From Gallaecimonas xiamenensis 3-C-1 (GTDB taxonomy: Bacteria; Pseudomonadota; Gammaproteobacteria; Enterobacterales; Gallaecimonadaceae): 64,000 nucleotides of DNA. The translations under genes and the position numbers were made by a program. Each line of letters opens with the position of its first letter. The first letter of the stretch is position 1. Under the pieces are notes generated by a model, which saw only the letters and a list, made by a program, of their open reading frames with translations, did not search any database and was not told where the DNA came from. The DNA is taken from NCBI RefSeq assembly GCF_000299915.1, contig NZ_AMRI01000003.1, positions 62,001 to 126,000 of the forward strand. Reading direction: 5' to 3'. This document shows, in pieces, positions 1-7,274 of this stretch.

Positions 1-1281
1 TCGCCTATTTTTGCCGGCCAGCACTACAAAAAGGTGGACCTGAACCCCGGCGCCAAGGTGCCTGTGGTACTGAACGTATTTGCCGATCAGGAAAAGGATC
101 TGGCGATCAGCGACGAGGGCCTCAAGGCCCATCGCAACCTTATCCAGCAGATGTATAAGGTGTACGGTGCCCACCACTACAACCATTACGACTTCCTGCT
201 GGCCCTGACCGACAAGCTTGGCGGTATCGGCCTGGAGCACCACAGATCTAGCGAAAACAGCGGCGAGCGCAACTACTTCAGGGAGTGGGACAAGTCCTGG
301 CTGGGCCGGGATCTGCTGGCCCACGAGTTCAACCATTCCTGGAACGGCAAATACCGCCGCCCCGCCGGGATCTGGACCCCCACCTACAACCAGGTCAAGC
401 GCGACCATGGCCTGTGGGTCTATGAAGGCCAAACCCAGTACTGGGGCTTTGTGTTCTCGGCCCGCTCCGGGCTTTGGAACCATGACCAGGCCATGGACAT
501 GCTGGCCCGCCTGGCGGCCACCTATGACAAGGGCCGCCCCGGCATGAACTGGCGCACCATCTTGGACACCACCAACGACCCCACCATAGCCCAGCGGGCG
601 CCGCTGGCGTTTCGTAACTACCAGATGAGCGAGGACTACTATTCCGGTGGCCAGCTGATCTGGCTGGCGGTGGACGCCAAGCTCAGGGAGCTGTCCGGCA
701 ACAAGCGCAGCCTGGACGACTTTGCCAAGGCCTTTTTCGGGGTCAATCCCGGCGCCTGGGACGTGCTGACCTATGAGTTCGACGACGTCATCGCCAGCCT
801 CAACGGCGTGCAGAAGTACGACTGGGCCAGCTTTATCAACAGCCGTCTCAAGGGCCATGTGAACCTGTCCAAGTCCCTCAATGACCAGGGCTGGCAGCTG
901 GTCTACGACGACAAAGCGTCTGACGCCATCACCGCCGTAGAAGGCCGTTACAAGGCCACCGACCTCACCTATTCCCTGGGCTTTATGGTGGGCAAGGACG
1001 GCAGCCTCAAAGACGTGCTCTGGGACAGCCCGGCCTTCAACGCCGGCCTTTCCCCCAGCATGACCATAGTGGCGGTCAACGGTGTCCAGTTCGACGGTGA
1101 CGCCCTCAAGGATGCGGTGACAGACGCCAAGACCAGCCAGGCCCCCATCGAGCTGCTGGTCAAGGACTTCGACCAGTACCGCACCCTCAAGGTCGACTAC
1201 CACGGCGGCCTTAAATACCCGCACCTGGTGCGCATCAAGGGCCAGAAGGACTACCTGAGCCAGGTGCTCAAGCCCAGGTAA
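1..1281 (+). CDS. M61 family metallopeptidase (glycyl aminopeptidase-like), 5' partial
   Basis: The reading frame is open from the first base, so the N-terminus, with any signal peptide, lies outside the window. The visible part carries the zinc motif HEFNHSWNGK, a HExxH followed by the SWNGK/RRP context typical of M61 peptidases, and a downstream stretch YEGQTQYWG that would carry the third zinc ligand. The last 120 or so residues look like a PDZ domain (SLGFMVGKDGSLKDVLWDSP and a following IVAVNG strand), the usual C-terminal partner in this family. M61 enzymes are periplasmic or cytoplasmic aminopeptidases with a preference for small N-terminal residues; the exact substrate here is unknown. 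A strong terminator follows directly. Family assignment is secure, substrate is not. Confidence 0.9.
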   Translation, partial: SPIFAGQHYKKVDLNPGAKVPVVLNVFADQEKDLAISDEGLKAHRNLIQQMYKVYGAHHYNHYDFLLALTDKLGGIGLEHHRSSENSGERNYFREWDKSWLGRDLLAHEFNHSWNGKYRRPAGIWTPTYNQVKRDHGLWVYEGQTQYWGFVFSARSGLWNHDQAMDMLARLAATYDKGRPGMNWRTILDTTNDPTIAQRAPLAFRNYQMSEDYYSGGQLIWLAVDAKLRELSGNKRSLDDFAKAFFGVNPGAWDVLTYEFDDVIASLNGVQKYDWASFINSRLKGHVNLSKSLNDQGWQLVYDDKASDAITAVEGRYKATDLTYSLGFMVGKDGSLKDVLWDSPAFNAGLSPSMTIVAVNGVQFDGDALKDAVTDAKTSQAPIELLVKDFDQYRTLKVDYHGGLKYPHLVRIKGQKDYLSQVLKPR

Positions 1282-1288
1282 TCATCCA

Positions 1289-1313
1289 AGCCCGGCCCAG
1301 GCCGGGCTTTTTT
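1289..1313 (+). terminator. Intrinsic terminator after the M61 peptidase gene
   Basis: An 8-bp GC-rich stem, AGCCCGGC pairing with GCCGGGCT around a CCAG loop, runs into six T residues. It begins eight bases after the peptidase stop codon. Confidence 0.85.
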
Positions 1314-1385
1314 ATGGCTGTATTGCTGGACGCCAGTCCCCTTTCCTCAGGACAATGGCACTCCAGCAACGAAAGGGAATTTGCC

Positions 1386-2072
1386 GTGAAAATAAAGGAC
1401 TATGCCCTGTGGCTGGCGCTGCTGGTTGCCCCCCAGGCCTGGGGAGACGATCTTGAGCTGGCCTGGACCTTGGTTCAGCGCCATCAGCTGACCACAGTCC
1501 CCAGCCATTGCCTGCGTTTTGTGGCAGAAGAGCCGCAAGGGGGCTTTCGTGCTAAGATCGCCGTCAAGGAGCACCATGGCCAGGGGTGCCCCGGAAACCC
1601 GGCCTTGTCACCAAGGCTGTTTAGCCTTGCCTTCGACCAGGCTGGGGTGGCCTACAGTGATGCCCTAAGCCAAAGCGGCCAGCTGCAGCAGCTGCAACCC
1701 GGCCCAAATGATTACCCCATGAACCCCAGCCTGACCCTCAGCCAACCCCTGGGGTCTGCAACTTTCTATTACCAGCAGTTCGACACCGAACTGGATCTGC
1801 CTTGCCCCGTGGTAAGCCTGACCCGCCAGGACAAGGTGCTGGCCAGGGAGGCCCTGTGTCAGTACCAGGACCGCAACGGCGACCCTTTGGATCTCAGAAC
1901 GGACACCTCATCCGTCGACTACGGCAAGGCTTATTTCCAGGCGGGGGTATTGCACTACAGCCTGGAGATCATCCTGAGGCGGCCCGGCTCCTTTAGGCAG
2001 GTCTGTAGCCTGGTGCTGAGCGCCGATACCCTGGGCCAACCCCAATGCCTGCTTAAGGAACCGGATTGGTAA
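1386..2072 (+). CDS. Exported protein of unknown function
   Basis: I do not recognise a named family. The GTG start at 1386 is preferred over an in-frame upstream ATG at 1314, because it follows an AAAGGGA ribosome site and gives a clean signal peptide (VKIKDYALWLALLVAPQAWG, cleavage before DD). The mature protein of about 208 residues has a paired-cysteine pattern and the stretch EHHGQGCPGNPALSPRLF. That H-G-x-x-C-x-G-x-x-x-x-S-P-R arrangement resembles small periplasmic proteins of proteobacteria that I have seen without an assigned role. It is followed by another lone unknown gene in the same direction, with no terminator between them, so they may be co-transcribed. Confidence 0.6.
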   Translation: MKIKDYALWLALLVAPQAWGDDLELAWTLVQRHQLTTVPSHCLRFVAEEPQGGFRAKIAVKEHHGQGCPGNPALSPRLFSLAFDQAGVAYSDALSQSGQLQQLQPGPNDYPMNPSLTLSQPLGSATFYYQQFDTELDLPCPVVSLTRQDKVLAREALCQYQDRNGDPLDLRTDTSSVDYGKAYFQAGVLHYSLEIILRRPGSFRQVCSLVLSADTLGQPQCLLKEPDW

Positions 2073-2214
2073 TAGCCTGGTTGCCGCCTGGCGACCACAT
2101 GCCTTGTTTCGGCTCTCTGCACCCGATAAGGGTAGGGCCTTATTTTGTAGAGGCCAGCCTCAGCCAGTGAGCCGGCCCAAACACAGCCAACTCGAAAACG
2201 CACAGGGAGTGCCC

Positions 2215-3042
2215 ATGTCCAAGGAAGATGTTTACCGGGTATTGAACAAAGGCTTGCATGCAAGATGTGCCGAGCATTGGCAGGATGAGGACGCAGCCTA
2301 TCTGCTGCTGCAGGAAGATGCAGGGGCAACGGAGCGGGCCTTGGCGGGCGAGCTAGGAGGCTCTTTTGGGCTGGTCAGTGATCCAGGACCTGGTTGGTGC
2401 AAGATTGACCAGGGCCAGGCGCTGATATGTTGCCAGGGGCGGGTCTTTGGCAATGCCCAGGAAGAGGGGGACCTGAGCATCCGCCGGCAAGGCCAGTCTT
2501 TACTGCTGCAGTGGAATTCGGTGGCGCTACCCAGCCCTTTTCCCGATGGTGCTCGCCAATGCCGTCTTGGCCATGGCCAGTTTTTGCCTTATCCGGCCCG
2601 GGGGCTGCTCGGCTTTTGGTGCAAGGCTCATTACCAGGGGGCGGGGGACCAGGCCGCCATGGACGCGTTGTCGGCACTGAAGGGGCTGCCGGATAACGCT
2701 TTGAGGGCGGCTTGCCTGCGATACCTTGGGATGAAGGATATGTCCTTGAGGTGGGTTCGTGACTTTACCTATAAAGCGGCTTTTATACAGTGCCGTAACG
2801 GCAAGGTGCCAAAGATAAGAACCCTTAATGTGACCAGGGAAGCCATTGGGATCCAACTTGCCTTGGAGGTCGTGGTCTGGGATATGTTCAGCCAGTCTTG
2901 GATGCCGGACAGAGGCCGGGCGGACCTGACCTTGATGGTTGAGGGCATTGAATTGGTGAAACTCTATGACTTTGCCAGTGACTTCACCGCCTTGGCCTTT
3001 GCTCCTTACCTGATGGCGGTTGAACCTGCTGACCAGATTTAA
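2215..3042 (+). CDS. Hypothetical protein, probably cytoplasmic
   Basis: A 275-residue protein with no signal peptide, no membrane segment and no motif I recognise. The ATG at 2215 is chosen because an AGGGAG ribosome site sits seven bases upstream; the frame stays open upstream to 2104 but lacks a good start there. The sequence is cysteine-rich for a cytosolic protein (for example near CCQGRVFG, QCRLGH and FWCKAH) and tryptophan-rich near the C-terminus (VVWDMFSQSWMPD). No metal-binding spacing such as CxxC is evident. It lies between two exported proteins of unknown function on the same strand. No functional claim is made. Confidence 0.5.
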   Translation: MSKEDVYRVLNKGLHARCAEHWQDEDAAYLLLQEDAGATERALAGELGGSFGLVSDPGPGWCKIDQGQALICCQGRVFGNAQEEGDLSIRRQGQSLLLQWNSVALPSPFPDGARQCRLGHGQFLPYPARGLLGFWCKAHYQGAGDQAAMDALSALKGLPDNALRAACLRYLGMKDMSLRWVRDFTYKAAFIQCRNGKVPKIRTLNVTREAIGIQLALEVVVWDMFSQSWMPDRGRADLTLMVEGIELVKLYDFASDFTALAFAPYLMAVEPADQI

Positions 3043-3118
3043 GGGCATGGGGCAGTTAAAGCCAAGGGGGTATAGCGTCGCTGCGGATCAAGACTGAGAT
3101 GGCTTACAGGAGACCACG

Positions 3119-4297
3119 ATGGGTTTGGGTCAGATAAAAAGCGCGATGACCTTTCTGATGCTGCTGGGCTGCGTTGTCGCCGTTGCCGGCTGTGCCGGTA
3201 CCCAGCCCGGTAAGATTGCAACTGCCCCGGCGCAAGTGGCCAAGGTCAGTAAAGCCAAGGCCGCCAAGCCTACCAAGGTGGCCAAGGCAGGACAGGTGCC
3301 CGCCAAGGCATTGGCTGGGGAGAAGGTGCGCCAGCCCACCCTGACCATGAAAGACTCGGTGAAAATCTTTCAGTACGCCTCGGCCCTGCGCGGCAGTTGT
3401 GTCAAAAACTACATCAGAGCCATGCGGGTATTGGGTGACGAGCAGTTTGGTAAAGGGGCGACCTTTCAGGACAGGATTAAGGCCCTGCATGAAAACCGAA
3501 ACGGTGTGCGCCAGGCGGTAGCGAGAGAGCGGGATCTGATTGCCGCCCAGAAGCCCCAGGTGATTGCCAGGCCGGTCTTGCCCCTGGCCAGCGACCCGGC
3601 CTTTGTTACCCGGATGGAAAGCCAGGTGGCCAGCTGCAACCAGGCAGCGGCAACCCTTCTGGATATGATGCTGACCCATACCGGGGAAAAGGGGGATGAA
3701 GCGATGGCGTTCCAGGATGGGGCGGCTATTTATGACCACTCCTTCGGTGTCGCCCTAAAGGCCATCGCCACCACCTACCGTTTTGAGGCCCAGGAATACA
3801 GCGGCAAAGAGACCGTCTTTTCCGCCCAACCGAAGTTTATCGGCTATGTGGCAGCGCTGTTTGAAGGGGTGCAAGCCACCACCCACAGCCTGCTGCAGGA
3901 GGGAAAGCTGCCCAGCAAAGCCGAGGCCGCCGAGAAAATTGCCGATTCCGATGCCCGCCGTAAAGCCGCCAACGATGAGCTCTTGGTGTTGTCTGGTATG
4001 GAAGTGCTGTTCGTCCCGCCGGCCCAGCTTAGCGATGCACAAGGCCAGCTCGATAACGCCACTGCCCTGGAGACGTTCTTCGACGCCGAAGTAGCCCCCA
4101 TAGGCGACAGCTATACAGGGATGCTGCTGGCCATCTCTGCCGACGATGTGGATGGGATTGCGGCGTCCAAGAAGGTGACCGATATGGTGGCCACACTGGC
4201 CTTTGCAGATCTGGCCTATGACAAGTTCCGCCGTGGCTACCTCAAGGGACTGTTGCGGGTGCAAAGGGCGGTGCTTGCAGGCAAAGGCAAACAATAA
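3119..4297 (+). CDS. Lipoprotein of unknown function with Lys/Ala-rich linker
   Basis: The N-terminus has a lipoprotein signal: a hydrophobic stretch ends in the lipobox VAGC at about residues 20-25, and the residue after Cys is Ala, so outer-membrane sorting is expected. A linker of roughly 45 residues made of K, A, V and P repeats (KVSKAKAAKPTKVAKAG) follows and could span the periplasm or contact peptidoglycan. The remaining 310 residues are predicted mainly helical, with several conserved-looking cysteines (RGSCVKN, VASCNQ). I cannot assign a family. It is the last gene before the structured RNA and terminator at 4339-4463. Confidence 0.6.
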   Translation: MGLGQIKSAMTFLMLLGCVVAVAGCAGTQPGKIATAPAQVAKVSKAKAAKPTKVAKAGQVPAKALAGEKVRQPTLTMKDSVKIFQYASALRGSCVKNYIRAMRVLGDEQFGKGATFQDRIKALHENRNGVRQAVARERDLIAAQKPQVIARPVLPLASDPAFVTRMESQVASCNQAAATLLDMMLTHTGEKGDEAMAFQDGAAIYDHSFGVALKAIATTYRFEAQEYSGKETVFSAQPKFIGYVAALFEGVQATTHSLLQEGKLPSKAEAAEKIADSDARRKAANDELLVLSGMEVLFVPPAQLSDAQGQLDNATALETFFDAEVAPIGDSYTGMLLAISADDVDGIAASKKVTDMVATLAFADLAYDKFRRGYLKGLLRVQRAVLAGKGKQ

Positions 4298-4338
4298 GGA
4301 AAGGAGGGCCCCGGTAATGGTGCTCTGGTCAGCATAAG

Positions 4339-4433
4339 GCCAGGGCAGCCGGCTTTGCCGATGAGACGCAAAACCTTAGGGCCCCTAGCAGCGAGCTGAC
4401 CGAGCCAAAGAGACCTGGCAAAACGGGCCCTGG
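4339..4433 (+). ncRNA. Structured leader RNA candidate, c-di-GMP-I (GEMM)-like
   Basis: A 95-nt stretch lies between the lipoprotein stop and the gene at 4686. It contains the motif GAGACGCAAAACC (4363-4375), close to the GGGACGCAAAGCC core of c-di-GMP-I riboswitches. The core is preceded by a small hairpin (CGGC-TTT-GCCG) and followed by GGGCCCCTAG and a short CAGC-GA-GCTG hairpin. The ends close by GCCAGG (4339-4344) with CCTGGC (4414-4419). Competing pairings exist: AGGGCCC 4378-4384 with GGGCCCT 4425-4431, and CCAGGGC 4340-4346 with GCCCTGG 4427-4433. An intrinsic terminator begins nine bases later, which is the usual expression platform. The canonical GAAA tetraloop is missing, so the class is tentative. 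Confidence 0.35.
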
Positions 4434-4441
4434 ATCGCAAA

Positions 4442-4463
4442 CCCCGCCGATGGCGGGGTTTTT
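4442..4463 (+). terminator. Intrinsic terminator between lipoprotein gene and 4686 gene
   Basis: CCCCGCC pairs with GGCGGGG around a GAT loop, followed by five T residues. It could end the lipoprotein transcript, or act as the switchable terminator of the structured RNA just upstream, since the next gene is 220 bases further on. The rest of the gap to 4685 shows only a good ribosome site at its end. Confidence 0.8.
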
Positions 4464-4685
4464 CTATTGGTATTTTCGCCACGACCCCATACTTTTTAAC
4501 CAGGGCAACAGGCCCTTCGGCTGCCCTATCGGGTCGGCCCTAATACCGATGAATGACAGGGATTGTCTGCATCTGGCTTGGTGACGCCTTGGCGTCCGGC
4601 TTGGTCCATGTTTGCGCTATTCCTGCATACGCCAGGCTCTGTCCTAAGAGAGCTTGGCTCACCTTGGATTAAGGAGGATTTGAGG

Positions 4686-5609
4686 ATGCCCAAGTTCAGA
4701 ATGCCCGACGGCACCTTTATTGAGGCTGCCAGCTACTCAGAAGCCCGTCGCCAGCAACAAGCCGCCAGGCCTGGCCCCGGCCCAGTGCCAGTGGCTGTCG
4801 CTGCCCCCCCGCCGGTGACGGCAAGGGTCGAACTCACCCCCCAGGACAATTTTAATCATCGCAGCACTATCCGCTTTGGTGTCGGCGAGCAGATCGACAT
4901 TAATGTTGTCACCGTGCCACCTGGGCAATTGGCGGCCTTGGGGGCGGTGCAATGGCGAGTGACCGGTCCTGCAGCCCTGGCCAACCCGGCAGCAATCGCC
5001 AACACCCTCATCTGCGGTGACAGGCCCGGCGCCGTAATGCTGGAACTCAGGACCATGGGGGCCGTGCCGAGGGTGCTCTGCTCCAAGCGCCTTGAGGTGG
5101 TGGCTCCCAGCGATGCCACCATGCAACAGCGCCCTGGCACCAATACCTTTCATATCAACGGCACTGCCAGTGCCGGTTTTAAGGGGAACATCTTTCTTCA
5201 ACCGGTCGACGTGTCGTTTCGATGGCTGCAATTTCGAGAGGGAGGTGCTCCTTATGAAGGTACCGGCAGCCTAGCCCTTCAAGAGGCGGACCTGGCTGAC
5301 ATTGCTGGGGGTCAAGTGCGGCATCCAGTGTTGGGCACCTGGCTCAATGTGCTGGGTGGCAACGCGGCCACTGGCTCCAAGGTCGAAGGTGTTGATACGG
5401 TGCGGTCCACAGCTCTCAACCCGCCGTTCGCGGCCGGGACCTTCACCTGGGCTATCCCCTGGTTTTACCGGGTGCAGGGACATCATGGGGCGCACCGTTT
5501 TACCACCGCCACCCATCATGAAGTGGTGACTAACGCGGGGCAGATGACCATCAGCAAAAAAGGGGTGGTGGTGGCCCATGCCGCCGCCGATCCCACCTCG
5601 AACTTCTAG
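4686..5609 (+). CDS. Hypothetical multi-domain beta-rich protein, possibly contractile-injection-system related
   Basis: The start at ATG 4686 is fixed by a strong TAAGGAGG ribosome site, giving 307 residues. There is no signal peptide. The N-terminus (PKFRMPDGTFIEAASYSEARRQQ) is followed by a Pro/Ala linker at about 30-50. Then come two beta-rich parts: one with VGEQIDINVVT and WRVTGPA (about 55-150), the other with VSFRWLQFREG, FTWAIPWFYRV and GQMTISKKG (about 160-295). These phrases remind me of uncharacterised proteins found near extracellular contractile injection (phage-tail-like) loci, but no tail, sheath or baseplate gene is visible here, so this is recollection only. The preceding structured RNA may control it. 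Confidence 0.5.
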   Translation: MPKFRMPDGTFIEAASYSEARRQQQAARPGPGPVPVAVAAPPPVTARVELTPQDNFNHRSTIRFGVGEQIDINVVTVPPGQLAALGAVQWRVTGPAALANPAAIANTLICGDRPGAVMLELRTMGAVPRVLCSKRLEVVAPSDATMQQRPGTNTFHINGTASAGFKGNIFLQPVDVSFRWLQFREGGAPYEGTGSLALQEADLADIAGGQVRHPVLGTWLNVLGGNAATGSKVEGVDTVRSTALNPPFAAGTFTWAIPWFYRVQGHHGAHRFTTATHHEVVTNAGQMTISKKGVVVAHAAADPTSNF

Positions 5610-5727
5610 TGCCAAGGCCATGGCCCAGTCAGGGTCATGGCCTACTTGTGGATCTGGGCCAAGACTTTCTTTCCGCCATGCCTCTGGTAGGCTGTGGCCA
5701 TCGTTGTCGATGTGAAGGAACAGCAGC

Positions 5728-6639
5728 ATGACCCAGGCTTACCCCATAGGTACCCCTGGCACCCCCTGGGGGGATGCCGAAAAAGCCCAGTGGCTGGCCC
5801 AGCGCCAGGTTCAACGTAGCTACCAGGAGCAGGTGGTGGCCAAGGTCCAGGCCCTGACCGGCACCCTTGAGCTGACACAGTACGGCGCCTTGAGTGTCGA
5901 TGCCCAGCGTTACCCGCTGCTGGCCCTGAAAACCCCCAATTGGCAGCCGCACAAGCCCTATGTGCTGGTGACCGGCGGTATCCACGGCTACGAGACCAGT
6001 GGCGTGCAGGGAGCCATCCAATTTGCCCGGGACCATGCTCTGGGTTATGGCGAGCATTTCAACCTGTTGGTGGTGCCCTGCGTCAGCCCCTGGGGTTATG
6101 AGATGATCAACCGCTGGAACCCCCTGGCCATCGACCCTAACCGCTCCTTCCGGGAAGACAGCCCCAGCGAAGAAGCTGCCGCCCTGCAACAGCTGGTGGC
6201 CGGCATCAAGGCCCCCTTCCTGTGCCATGTGGACCTGCACGAAACCACCGACAGCGACGAGAGCGAGTTCCGCCCGGCCCTGGCCGCCCGCGACGGCAAG
6301 ATCTTCGAACCCGGCACCATTCCCGACGGCTTCTACGTGGTGGATGACAGCGAAAGCCCCCAGCCCGCCTTCCAGCAGGCCATTGTCGAGGCGGTGGCCA
6401 AGGTTACCCACATAGCCCCGGCCGACCCGGACGGCACCATTATCGGCTCCCCTGTGGTGGCCCCCGGGGTAATCCAGTACCCGCTGAAAAAGCTGGGGCT
6501 CTGTGCCAGCGTCACCGGCGCCCCTTACAGCTGCACCACCGAGGTGTACCCCGACAGCCCCAAGGCCACCGACGCCATCTGCAATGACGCCCAGGTGGCG
6601 GCCATCTGCGGCGCCCTGGACTACCTGCTGGCCCGTTAA
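5728..6639 (+). CDS. M14-family zinc metallopeptidase (carboxypeptidase / AstE-like fold)
   Basis: A 303-residue protein with the zinc-carboxypeptidase layout: GGIHGYE (the HxxE metal pair) near residue 85, the substrate-binding region NPLAIDPNRSFRED, LHETTDSDESE (third ligand His) near 170, and a late Glu in CTTEVYPDSPKATDA near 270 that fits the catalytic acid. There is no signal peptide, so it should be cytoplasmic. M14 relatives include carboxypeptidases, succinylglutamate desuccinylases and aspartoacylases. The NRSF and late-Glu pattern fits a peptidase-like M14 rather than true AstE, though the substrate cannot be read from sequence. It stands alone and ends in a strong terminator. Confidence 0.85.
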   Translation: MTQAYPIGTPGTPWGDAEKAQWLAQRQVQRSYQEQVVAKVQALTGTLELTQYGALSVDAQRYPLLALKTPNWQPHKPYVLVTGGIHGYETSGVQGAIQFARDHALGYGEHFNLLVVPCVSPWGYEMINRWNPLAIDPNRSFREDSPSEEAAALQQLVAGIKAPFLCHVDLHETTDSDESEFRPALAARDGKIFEPGTIPDGFYVVDDSESPQPAFQQAIVEAVAKVTHIAPADPDGTIIGSPVVAPGVIQYPLKKLGLCASVTGAPYSCTTEVYPDSPKATDAICNDAQVAAICGALDYLLAR

Positions 6640-6653
6640 GGCCGCGATAAAAA

Positions 6654-6678
6654 AGCCCCGCTTCGGCGGGGCTTTTTT
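6654..6678 (+). terminator. Intrinsic terminator after the M14 peptidase gene
   Basis: AGCCCCGC pairs with GCGGGGCT around a TTCG tetraloop and runs into six T residues. Confidence 0.9.
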
Positions 6679-6758
6679 GTCGGCCATGACTTTTGGCACT
6701 GTGGCGCATGAACCGGGCTTTCTATGCTGGCCCTGTCTTTGATAGGGAGAGCATCGCC

Positions 6759-7247
6759 ATGTTGCTGGAAATACTGCGCCACACCCCCTTGTGGGTCTAC
6801 GGCTTGTTGCTGGGGTTGTTGTTGCTGGGGCTAAAACAAAGCCGCGACCGGCGCTTGGGGCTGCGCCAGGCCTATCTGCTGCCGCTATTGATGGTAGCGC
6901 TGTCGCTGCTGGGTATGGCCAGCAGCTTTGGCTGGCAGGGGGGCATGGTCCTTTGGTGGCTGGCAGGACTGGCCCTGGCCGCCACCTTGGGACGGGGCCT
7001 GGCGGGCCAGGTGCGGGGCCGCTATCACAGGGCCAGCGGCCAGTTCGAGGTACAGGGCAGCTGGGCGCCTTTGCTGCTTATCCTGGCCATTTTCTTCACC
7101 AAGTACGGGGTGGGGGTGATGACGGCCCTGCACCCCTCCTTGTTCCAGCCTGGCCCTGTGGCGGGGCTGTGCCTGCTGTACGGCGCCTTGAGCGGGCTCT
7201 TTTGTGCCAGGGCCCTTGGGCTTTGGCGGCTTAAGCAGGCGGCATAA
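6759..7247 (+). CDS. Four- to five-pass inner-membrane protein (DUF6622-like)
   Basis: The ATG at 6759 follows a GGGAG ribosome site, giving 162 residues. Hydrophobic segments lie at roughly 10-27, 42-60, 66-82, 107-125 and 132-152. The N-terminus LLEILRHTPLWVYGLLLGLLLLGL followed by QSRDRR matches my recollection of the small DUF6622 membrane family; the family name is unverified. There are no catalytic motifs. It sits alone between two terminators and is convergent with the MORN operon, so context gives no function. Confidence 0.65.
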   Translation: MLLEILRHTPLWVYGLLLGLLLLGLKQSRDRRLGLRQAYLLPLLMVALSLLGMASSFGWQGGMVLWWLAGLALAATLGRGLAGQVRGRYHRASGQFEVQGSWAPLLLILAIFFTKYGVGVMTALHPSLFQPGPVAGLCLLYGALSGLFCARALGLWRLKQAA

Positions 7248-7270
7248 AAAACCCCGCCAGGCGGCGGGGT
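7246..7270 (-). terminator. Intrinsic terminator of the MORN operon, probably bidirectional
   Basis: ACCCCGCC pairs with GGCGGGGT around a four-base loop. On the minus strand it is followed by six T residues, so it mainly serves the operon ending at 7275; on the plus strand the tail is weak. Confidence 0.8.
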
Positions 7271-7274
7271 TGGG

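Noticed and set aside
5635-6699. 354-codon minus-strand frame over the M14 gene
   Set aside because: It is antisense to a gene with intact catalytic motifs, has atypical composition and spans the terminator at 6654.
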